From: Atopsyche davidsoni
Taxonomy: Eukaryota > Arthropoda > Insecta > Trichoptera > Hydrobiosidae
Direction: 5' to 3'
NCBI GenBank assembly: GCA_022113835.1
Contig: JAILWY010000010.1
Coordinates: 5,853,501 to 5,917,500 of the forward strand
Length of the DNA stretch: 64,000 nt
The first letter of the stretch is position 1. Each line of letters begins with the position of its first letter. This document shows, piece by piece, positions 29,285 to 39,542 of the stretch. The notes beneath the pieces were generated by a model. That model did no database searches. It was not told the origin of the DNA and was given only the letters and a program-made list of their open reading frames with translations. Made by a program: the position numbers and the translations under genes.

Positions 29285-31824
29285 CTAGGCACCATAACCA
29301 ATGTGGTCAATTAATTCAATGTTACTTTTAAGAATAGGTATGATTTGTTTTCTAGATGCTCTAGTGTTATTCTGAATAAAATATTCACAATTTTCAATCA
29401 AGCAAGCCCCTCGTACAAGGTCTAAAGAAGGATCACTGGCTTCACACAATACTTTCACAATCTGAAAGAAAGGAAAAATAAATGATTAATTTATGATATG
29501 AATTTTTATTGTTATTATAACAAAATATATTTTTAAGCACATTTTTTGTCAAGACTATAGTGGTATAAAAATGCAATTGATTTTCATATTTTCAATAAAA
29601 TAATAATTACCAATATTTTGAAAAACCGTTACACCATTTTCATTTTATACCAGAATAAAAGCGTAGCTTAGTCAATAAAAATATATGGACCATAATTAAA
29701 GTAATTAATCATCTACTACTTCTTTCAACGAATTCCATAGATGATGCTATTTCATATGAATTACCAGGCACTGCATTGCAATCATTACAAAATATATTCT
29801 AAAATATATATTACTATTTACATTAATTTTAGGAAAATGATGAGGTCTTCAAATTCAATTCGATCTTACATCGGTATATCTCAAAATGGCAACAAAGACC
29901 CAAGGATAGCAAAGTTTATCACTTGACATAAAGACACATTACGGTAGATGATTAAAAAATTTGCAATATTTAATAAACCTGATTGTTATTTACTACTCTA
30001 AATACATCTAATATATTTACCTTTCTTTGTTGATCAAAATTTATAACAGAATATACCGCTATATCTCGACAAACGACATCAGCCTTAATGGCTAACCCCA
30101 TTAGCACAACTATTTGGAAATTATTTATTTCGCAAAATGATTGTAGAGATTTCACACAGTCTTCCATTTCAAAATAATCCTAAAACATACATATATACAT
30201 TAATACTATTAAGATTTAGAGATTATCAATATAATTCATACAATATTTGGAAAAAAATACCTTCACAAGCATTGGTAGTCCAGGTATTGGAAAATTATTT
30301 ATAACCTTGAGATCTCTTTTCAACAACTGAAATGAATTGAGTGAAGAATAATCAGTTCTAGCGTGCAGCAACTCATTAAATAATTTTAATCTAAAAATAA
30401 AAAATACAACTGAGATACTTTAAAGAAATGTATATCTTAACATATATAATACATAAATAAGTAGACTATTTTAATATTTAAAATACTTCAAAAACTTGCC
30501 TGGCGGACACCACATCTTCAATATGCAGAATGGACTCAAGAAATTGAGTCATTTCGAAATCTAAAGGGCGTGCTCTGTCAGCTGAAGGAAGAAAATTCAC
30601 TGTATCTAACAAAATAGTACCTATAAATAGAAAAACACAATCATTGATTTATGTATAGTTTAATCACAATTTAAAAAATCTCTTGTTTATTGTTTTCGTC
30701 AGCGTAAAGACATTTAGATTAAATTTACCATAGAGTAATTGAGCTCCGACTTTACAATCAGTAAAAAACTTCAATCCGTTTCCACTGTTCACTATTTCTG
30801 AACAAACCAATGTGGCACATGATCCGACAATCTGTAAATTTGATTTGACTGTTTCACCATAGCACCAACTTGACGTGTCTTTAGGCCTGTGATCCAGAAT
30901 TTCAGATACGTAGGGTATCAATTCACTAGTTTTTCCTCCAAGTATATGATGGTCTACGATTGTCAATCGTAAACTTTTATATTTTTCGACCAAATTGGTG
31001 AAGTCCACATCATCTCTAAAAAAAAATATATATTTATATTAACATCTCTTGACAATCATTATAATTATTTTTTATATTTTACTTGCCTGCATAGGAGGTC
31101 ATCTTTGTTGATGGAAACTTTTTCTAAGAAATACATAACTTCTGTTTTAAGAAGTAAATCTTCCTTGGGTATATTAAATAAGGGCACAAAAATAGCACCA
31201 CGGAGATCTGTAGATTCATTTGAGTTATTTTCTTCTCTGATTTTGTTTTTCCAGTACAAAAAGTAGGCATAAATAAGTGCAGAAACAGCTGAGTCTAAGT
31301 CGCAAGACTCATTGCCCATTACAATGTGGAAAACCTTTTCTTTAGAAAAACATTTCTGAAAATATAAACACCACTGTCATTTTTCTAAATATTATTCAAT
31401 GTGCTTAACTACTGGAAATCGGAAGTTGATAGCAGAAAGCAGTACCAAAAAAATTAATTAATGTCATAAATGTAAAGTTAAAATTTAGAAATTTAAATTT
31501 AGTTTTGATTTAACATCTAAAATAAAAAATTCCCCTTATTAGTTCAATTGGTAATATAAACTAATTATTTCATAATTTAATCTTGAGAGTTTACTTTCAC
31601 TGCTTAACAGGCTTTTCAAAATACAAACATAAGTTACTTCCATTATATTATTTCTATTAATTATTTTACATAGTATTTATTCATGTCAACAAATTTTTTT
31701 TATACAAAATACAAAAGTTTTAAAGCTGTATAACAATGCGATTGATAATTTCAGTTATATATAAATAAATATGCGAACTTCTTACCGAGGTGCTCTTTAA
31801 ACCTTTCAAAAACAAATCCATCAT
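29285..31824 (-). CDS. prune: PRUNE-type exopolyphosphatase (DHH phosphoesterase)
   Basis: Seven exons read on the minus strand: 31824-31786, 31355-31087, 31015-30729, 30620-30500, 30390-30261, 30179-30021 and 29461-29285. They give 393 aa in one frame. The N-terminal DHH domain shows motif I GNESCDLDSAVSAL (residues 27-40, metal ligands D32 and D34). A second metal Asp is expected near residues 104-107 (RDDVDF). Motif III is IVDHHILGG (DHH at 124-126) and LDHRP follows. The DHHA2 domain occupies the second half, with FPIPGLPMLVKDYF near its middle. The family hydrolyses short-chain polyphosphate and has reported cyclic-nucleotide phosphodiesterase activity, in the cytosol. Introns 2 and 4 start with GC (CAG|GCAAGT); no GT alternative keeps the frame. 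The protein starts MMDLF, so either of two adjacent ATGs may be used. Length fits insect prune. Confidence 0.93.
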
Positions 31825-32701
31825 TCAAAAACTATATAAAATCGAATTAATTCCCAAATAAACGTTATATTTTTTTGATACTGTCGAATTTCGATTTTAT
31901 TTTTACTGGGTCTAGTAAGAAATATATCGTTGTTATAATTTATTCGTCCTGAAAAATAATATAGAGTAATTTGCGGTTCAACTGAATTTCAATTGAGCGT
32001 GGTTTTGACGGTTCGTATAATAACTTTAGTGTCTTGGCAGCACTGCTAAATATTTTCTGACTGAGCAGGAAAGTTAAAATCTGTGCTAATTGTTGATTTA
32101 ACCCATAAAAAAGATAATATTTATAAACAATGATGAGACAACGATTTTATTTGACAAATGGATAATGATCTAAAATGACGATAAATAAAATTTGTTATTT
32201 TTTTTTTACTTTTAATTATTATCGATAACTTGTAATTAGGCAGTTTAAAATACATTTGCTAATATCACTTGACTGATTAATAATTCAGGCACACAAATAT
32301 ATATTACAATCTGTTGCAATTTACGAAAAAATAATATATGTAAAAAAAACATGTTCAATTATTTAGTGAAATATTCAAAATAAATATATTAAAATGATTT
32401 AATTAACAAATCATATAGTTTTATTCATATAACAAATATAAGATTGAAAACATCTGACGATGGTCATAGCATGTTTTAACATTATTGTTTATGATTAAGG
32501 CTTGGTCTGAGGTACGTTCAGGTACGTACGTCGTAGCTTTATTGATGTTTCGGCGTCCCAGTCCAGTTTGGAGTACTTCTCGGAGCGGGGCGTGAGCGAA
32601 AAAATCTCTTTATTAATTTGCATTATATTACAGTATAAGGTTTTTATTCTATTTTGCGCCTTTATCATAAGGCAGAGGACATCTGTACTCCAAAATCAAC
32701 G
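31825..32701. promoter_or_regulatory. Shared head-to-head promoter region, prune and RS gene
   Basis: Only 877 bp separate the two divergent start codons. A GC-richer stretch at about 32500-32600 (with GTACGTACGTCG and GGAGCGGGGCGTGAGCG) stands out from the AT-rich DNA and probably marks the RS gene core promoter or leader. No clear TATA box is apparent at the expected place for either gene. A bidirectional promoter is inferred from the layout. Confidence 0.5.
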
Positions 32702-35700
32702 ATGAGTTCAAGACGTTACAGAGGAAACTCAAATGATAGGTACCAGACTAAAATACTTCAATGATTGTTTTAGTTAAAAAAATACATATTTTATTTAGAT
32801 AAACATTAACAGAGTCCTATTTTTCAGGCGCTTGGGACACTCATCACGCGATTATATACGGGTAATTACGATCTTGTCAGTACTTACATTTTTACATGGT
32901 GTCAATTCACTCCCTCACAAATACAACATGCAGTTGTAGCATACTCATGCAGCTATCCTAAGAAATATCTCTCTCTTATGGTATTTTCGTAAACCTTTGA
33001 TTTTATACATAAATATAAGCTAGGTTTTCCTTTCAAACTTTTCTAATCATTAATATGTTGTCCATACAACAAACAAAAGAAATATCTCTTTTGTATGATA
33101 TTTTCATAAACCTTTGATTTTATGCATCAATATAATCTAGGTTTTCCTTTCAAACTTTTCTAATCATTAGTATGTTGTGAATACAACAAACAAAAGAAAT
33201 ATCCCTTTCATGTGATATTTTCATAAACCTTTGATTTTATACATCAATATAATCTAGGTTTTCCTTTCAAAAATTTCTCATCGTCAATATGTTGTCCATA
33301 CCACAAACAAAAGAAATATCTCTTTCATATGATATTTTCATAAACCTTTGATTTTATACATCAATATATTCTAGGTTTTCCTTTCAAACTTTTCTAAACA
33401 TTAATATGTTGTCCATACAACAAACCTGTAAAATATCAGTAAACTGTGCTAATGGGCTTCTTTTTTTTTACTGTGGTACTACTTCCGGGTGCCTACAGCT
33501 GGTCTTTAATTTATAAATACAGTAAAACCTCGATATAACGGACCTATTGGGGGGAGGGGGTGTCTGTTATATAAAAATATGTTTAACCCTTTCCACTCCG
33601 TTGGCAATAATGTGTCGACATGGTAAATTCCTTTGTAACTCCGTTGGCGACTTTAGATCGCCATAGTGCACCTTTTATTGTTTACCCTATAAGAAGTCTA
33701 GGTGCGTATTAGAGCAGGTATAAACTCTTTGTCAGTTTTGCAAAGTAATTGCTGCCATTCGGATGTATTCACATTGTTAAATTTAAAAAAACGAACAAAA
33801 GAAACTCCGGAGTTCAAAGGGTGAAAATAAATCAGAAAACTTATTTTTGCAAATACGCAACGTATTTAGATATAAATACAAAACACAAACAAAATTCTAT
33901 TTCAATGCCTTCGGACACTCGTGATGTGATGTTGCTGCTTTATATCGACGCACTTGCTTTTGGTAATCCTACTTAAAAGGAATCAAGTTTTGTTTGTACT
34001 TATGAAGTTTGCTGTTTATTTTATAATCAACTCTCGAAAATTACGAATTTTTTTAAATTTTTGCATTTAAAACGTTTTTACACTTGACCGAATTTTTTTA
34101 TTCGTTATATCCGAAATCTGTTAAACAGGGGTCCATTATATCGAATCTTTACTGTACTATACACTAATAATGCTACTAACCGTCATTTGAAAAATGTAAA
34201 ATTATACATTCAGTATATATTTTTTTATATATTTATATATTCATAACATTCATTTATTTCACTTTAAAATTATGACAATTATACTAATTCATTCACTTTT
34301 CTCTCTTCAATTAATCATATTGTTTGATGGTATTTTTTTTATATTTATATATTTTACAAATATTTCAATATAAATTTCAACCATGTATTATTATTACTGT
34401 ACTGAAAATGAACCCCTGCCTCTAATATAATATTAATATTGTCAGTATATAATATGAAATCTCTTATTATGTATGTAATGAATGTAGAATCGTAGTATTT
34501 TTAAATTTTAAACTGACTTATTAATTACAACTCTTTATTTCAGTCTTCTAACAAAGATCGAAGGCGATCATTAAGCGATGACAGCCGCCGCGGTTCTCCC
34601 ATGCGACATGGACGGCGATATAATATAGTAAAAGTGAATCACTACACAAGGAATGATGACCGCCGATCTCGTCACGATCAACATTACTCACGCAGATCGC
34701 AAGAAAACAAATATAATGATAAGTATTATGGTGAGTTAACAGCTTAGTACTTGCTTTTATTTCATTGATACATGGTCAACTTGATTGATAAATTACATCT
34801 TGCGCTCTTCAAATCCATATGCATTGATTGATGAAAAAATATTAAATGTTGTTGGTACACCTGGATATTTGCTAAAACATACATTTCAGTGCGAAATCAT
34901 TGCGCTAGCGTAGAATACTCTTATTTATTGATTGAATTTGTCTAATTTTGATTAATGTTTTTAAATAGAATACTTGAGTGATTTTCCACATGTTCGTTTT
35001 TATTTGTGATTGGTTTCGCCAACCTTTCACTTTGGCATTATCAAACACTCTGTTTGATAATGCCAACGTGAAAGGTTGGCGAAACCGGTCACAAATAAAA
35101 ACGAACATGTGGAAAATCGCTCGAGTATTCTATTCAAAAATATTAAAATGGAATTCCACCAAGTACTCTCTGTCAAAAATATCGAATTTCTTAATTTTGA
35201 TTAATGTATTCTTTCATGTTTTCAATAAAATTCATAGAATGCTAGTTATATTTGGTCCAATAGTTTTTACTATGATAAAATAAGATAAATATTAAGTAAA
35301 GATACTAAACCAGAGATAAGTTATCTTCACTGAGTTAATAACTCAGTAAAGATAGCAAAGAGCTAACAGTATTCGGTACTGCTACAAATATTTAATTATA
35401 AAAAGTGAACTTTTATTTTGACTTAAATAACAACTGATCTTGTACTCAAAACAAAAGTATAGTTCTTCATATATATATATATATATATAACTTGTGCGAT
35501 ATGGCTTACTAGTAATATGTAATATATTTTGTAACTAAAGATAATTGTGAAATTTTATATCTTATTTACTAGAAGAATCAGAAATGATTGAATTTATTGG
35601 CTCACTGCTTTTGTCTCTTAATGAAATATTTGGATTAATAATATTTATATACAACTGCAAATCTGCTATAATCATAGGTTAATATCATGACCTGTGCAGG

Positions 35701-38700
35701 CGTTTACTAAGATATTTTACTACTAAATATTGTCAATGATTCACTCTGCATAGCGAATACATATAATATTTGGCGCTGAATTTTTGTGTAAAATTGAAAT
35801 GTCTGTTCATTTTTAAAAAAAATGTATGACTTTGAAGGCTTATGTGCTCATTTCTTGTTACACCCTTATACCCTTTTTTTAAATTTTCATTTAAAAAATT
35901 TTAAATATTACTTTTTTAATTTTCAAAAACTAATGAATTGACTAATTAAAAAATTAAGAATAATGAATAATCGGATTTGATATATTTTATCTTTACGGGG
36001 GAACCTGTTATATATTTTATTAATTTTCTGCTCTAAATATAAATAAATAAATGCTCTAATACGATACATTAATTGCTGCATACTTGCATACTATTTTGAA
36101 TTTGATATAATAATGAATTTAATCCCTTTTTGCCTAATAAATGTGCATTTACAGATCGTATAAGATCAAGGAACCGTGGTTCTCGCCGCTCCGGTGATAA
36201 CAGAAGACCTCGTGAAACCCATGGCAGTAGCTCCTGTAAGAATATATTTACACAACTTTCTTGTAAATTTGCAAGACATAATTCATTATTAATAGAGCTT
36301 AATATGATTAATTTCATATATATTTCATTGAATACGTTAGATCACTAAACATGCCTGACTTCGCTTCTGCAATATTTAAAGTTTTCTAAAATATTTAAGA
36401 GATGTCATTAGCATTTAGTATAAATTACTCATATTTAATTTCAGATCGTGGCCGGTCACCTATTCGCTCCAATCGAGTTCGTGACAGATCAGTTCGAAAT
36501 GAGAGATCGCGATTGCCTCCCAGGAGGTCCCCTTCGAGGCGTAGATCCAGCTGGAACAGAGATCGCTCATCCACGCCCACCGTATCTTCAGCCAGATACT
36601 GTAATTCAAACATTTATTTGACATAGTATTCCCAACGTGACAGTGTGTAATCTGTGCATCCTTGAGAATGCACAGTTCACTAATTTATAGGATGATTTTC
36701 CAATAAAATATTTAAATTATATTACTGCAGTGAAATTTAATACAAAATAAAATAAACTTACATTTTTCAGATCCAACTTTTAAGCCAGTACCAGCACCAC
36801 AACAAGTGTTTATACCAGCACCCAATCCATTTCTACCTATACTGTATCCGCCTCCAACCCCAGCCAGTCAGTATTTAGTTTGAGTTTAGATAATAAAACT
36901 CACTAATAAATGATGTGTCCTTTCTAATCCTAATTTTCCTTTTAGCACTGAATTCAGCGATTATTTCTGCAACAAATGCTTCTACGAGAATTTCCAGTAT
37001 TTACCCGCAATCCTTCCGTTTTTACAACGAAAGACTAACTAACCACACCACTTGCTGGCCTTCTGATATATTTGAAAAGCAGGTTAGGGTAAAAGTTTGT
37101 AACTTTTTTTTACTTATTCTAGTAGAATGATCAACATAATATTTTTTTAAAGTAAAATTGAACCTGTTTTAGGCCGCCTATTATCAATTGAGAAATAGTA
37201 TTATTAAAATTTACATTAGTATTATCAAATGAATTTGATTTGCAATGCCAAAGACTTCATTTGATAATGCCATTGTGAAAGGTTGGCAAAACTGGTCACC
37301 AATAAAATTAAAAATGTGGAAAAATCACATAAGTATTTTATTTAAAATATTAAAATAGAATTTCACCTAGTACTGTGTCAAAAATATTGAATACGTAAAA
37401 TAAAATAGTAGCTAATCAAAATTTCAAATTAGCATTTACCGATCAATAGTGTAGCAAACTAGAGGCTAATAATTAAGTTTTGAAATTCCCAAGTGAATTA
37501 TCAACAACTGGTTTGTCAATGTCAAACAATGTCTATTTATGTAAAAATTGTTTAGAATTGAGTTTCTCAGTCATTTTAAAATTAGACATGAAATATTACG
37601 TTTTTTAGATTAAATGACTGATGATGCACTTGAGATCTTCCGTTACCTCCAATATATTATATTTTACCAAACCTTAACTCTATAAAAATGCCAAAATCAT
37701 AATAATGACATGTTTTCTTAATATTATCCAAATTTGAGCTAGTTCTATATATTGGAAACTTCAATATAAAGATTAATAGTACAGTAAAACCTCGATGTAA
37801 TGGACCCCTGTTTAACGGATTTCTGATATAACGGATAAAAAATCTGGTCAAATGTAAAAAAATGGAAACATTTTAAATGCAAAATATTTTTTTAAAAAAT
37901 CGTAATTTTCGAGAGTTGATTATAAAAATACAGCAAACTTCAAAAGTGCAAACAAAACTTGATTCGTTTTTAGTAGAATTACCGAAGCAAGCGCGTCGAT
38001 ATCAAACTGCAACATCACTTCACGACGAGTGTCCGAAGAAAATTGAATAGAATTTTGTTTGTGTTTTGTATTTTTTATTGATACCTTAATACATATAGTG
38101 TATTTTCAAAAAAAAGTTTTTTTTGTTTATTTTAAACTTTTTTTTATATAACGGACTTTCTGAATAAACGGACACGCCCTCCTCCCAATTGATCCGTTAT
38201 ATCGAGGTTTTACTGTAATAATAATTTTGTTTTTAGGCTGAAATACACGCAATGCAAAGAAAATGCATCATGTTGGATTTTAAGAAGGCATCCCAAGATC
38301 TTGAAGAAGCACGTGTAGGCATGAGTAATGTGGTTTTCAGAAATCAACGTTCGGATCAGAAGTAAGTGAGTTGTGAAATTAATAATTATCGCTAATCTCA
38401 TTTTCTCGAAGTAAAACCGCAGTTATATTTTGTAGTGGCTCATATCAAGGATGAAATAGAAAATTTATATTATCTATAAGTTGCAAATTTTCAGTAAATG
38501 CAGTAAGATTGATTGATATTTTCCATGACCAAGATGATTCATTTATTAAATTTGCTTGTCACTTTTTAAAAAATCATACGTACAAAATCATTTCCAAATT
38601 CTACATTAATAACACTACATTTTTTTGGCTCAATGCGCAAATCTATAAACACTAACAATAACTTCACTTTGCATTACACTTCACCTGAACCATATATTTT

Positions 38701-39529
38701 TTCTCTTAAAACTAAATTTAATTTTTTTATCACTGATATTTACTGCCTACTACCGTGTAGGAATTCATAGAAAATTAATATTGCATTTTAAAAGTCTTAT
38801 TTTTTACACAACAATTTGTACCGACATATGCAATGTTAATACAAATCGTCTCGAAACATACTGAGTCTAGTTACATCTGTTTCAAATTCACCCGCCAGAA
38901 CCGCTGAGCCAGTGGCCAATCACTGTAATGTAATAAAATAGATTTAAATTTATAGTAGCATCATTGTATTATCTTCTCTTCAGAGACGGATCACATAAAA
39001 TAAATAATCACACAGACACAAAAGCTGGATAAGTTGACTAAGAGAACAACAATTAATAATGTGTCAATAAGCCAATTTTCAAATATTTTATGGTCACATT
39101 GATTTTTGTGATTTTCATTAAACTATTAAGAAAATTTATAATGATTTTTCACAACTCATATTACTGGATAAAAAAGCCTTGCATTACTTCTTACCACAAT
39201 ATATTTTTAAAATGATTTTTTAATTGTGTTTACAGCATCGATAAATAGGCTAACAATAATTTTACCCAAGTATATAAGATGGATACGGAACAAAATTATA
39301 ATAAACTGCTTTGAAATCATGGTCTCTATTTTCATTTATATGTATGCAATTTTTTAATGACACTACAGTTACTTATGTTCTAAACATTTTGTTTTATTTA
39401 GAAGAATTATTTTATGATTTATTACTTTTTTATTTGTTTTTCAGGATTTCTAAGATAAGGAGTGTCATTCACGTTGTCGAGAACAAAGGTGATAGTGAAA
39501 ATAAAGATGATGAGCAGAGTGTCGATTAA
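32702..39529 (+). CDS. Uncharacterised arginine/serine-rich protein
   Basis: Nine exons in one frame: 32702-32739, 32828-32861, 34544-34730, 36155-36235, 36445-36600, 36771-36866, 36946-37082, 38237-38361 and 39445-39529. They give 312 aa. Residues 1-160 are rich in Arg, Ser, Asp and Tyr, with clusters such as RRSPSRRRSSWNRDRSS, like RS domains of splicing factors. Residues 166-197 are rich in Pro (PAPQQVFIPAPNPFLPILYP). Residues 200-312 form a separate part, NERLTNHTTCWPSDIFEKQ then a charged probably helical stretch and an acidic C-terminus. There is no RNA-recognition motif or zinc finger. A nuclear role in RNA processing is inferred from composition only. I do not recognise the family. 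Introns 3 to 6 are all phase 1. Confidence 0.8.
32960..33425 (+). repeat. 117-bp minisatellite, four copies
   Basis: Units start at 32960, 33077, 33194 and 33311, exactly 117 bp apart. Each opens AAGAAATATC and contains AAACCTTTGATTTTAT and AGGTTTTCCTTTCAAA. Copies differ at a few scattered sites. The array lies in intron 2 of the RS gene. Confidence 0.95.
33520..34154. mobile_element. pogo/Tigger-like non-autonomous element, copy 1
   Basis: Inverted ends CAGTAAAACCTCGATATAAC at 33520 and the complementary end, closing at 34154, are flanked by TA at 33518-33519 and 34155-34156. The 635-bp body shares internal sequence, in reverse orientation, with the element at 37782-38215. No intact transposase. 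Such TA-flanked ends opening CAGT and carrying an ACCTCG motif are typical of pogo/Tigger-type elements. Confidence 0.88.
34959..35191 (+). mobile_element. Foldback repeat copy A, near-perfect palindrome
   Basis: Left arm about 34968-35046 and right arm about 35051-35130 are reverse complements with few mismatches around a 4-nt loop. As a result both strands encode the same peptide [11 protein letters not shown]. The repeat continues 60 bp past the right arm with GGAATTCCACCAAGTACTCT and ends near CTGTCAAAAATATCGAATTT. A 16-bp direct repeat, TAATTTTGATTAATGT, flanks it at 34943-34958 and 35192-35207. It sits in intron 3 of the RS gene. Confidence 0.9.
37201..37402 (+). mobile_element. Foldback repeat copy B, mainly right half
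   Basis: The right arm (TTTGATAATGCC, GTGAAAGGTTGGC, AATGTGGAAAAATCAC) and the shared tail ending TGTCAAAAATATTGAAT are present. The left arm is degenerate. AAATAGTA occurs at 37193-37200 and 37403-37410 and may be a target duplication. In intron 7 of the RS gene. Confidence 0.75.
37782..38215. mobile_element. pogo/Tigger-like non-autonomous element, copy 2
   Basis: Ends CAGTAAAACCTCGATGTAAT and the complementary ATATCGAGGTTTTACTG, TA at 37780-37781 and 38216-38217, 434 bp. It shares internal segments with copy 1 in the opposite orientation (for example CGAGAGTTGATTATAAAA). It lies just before exon 8 of the RS gene. Confidence 0.9.
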
Positions 39530-39536
39530 TATTATT

Positions 39537-39542
39537 AATAAA
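39537..39542 (+). terminator. Polyadenylation signal of the RS gene
   Basis: AATAAA 8 bp after the stop codon. Another AATAAA lies about 180 bp farther on. A signal this close to the stop may be used weakly. Confidence 0.45.

Noticed and set aside
32960..33425. CRISPR-like array
   Set aside because: Tandem 117-bp units without unique spacers in a eukaryotic intron; a minisatellite.
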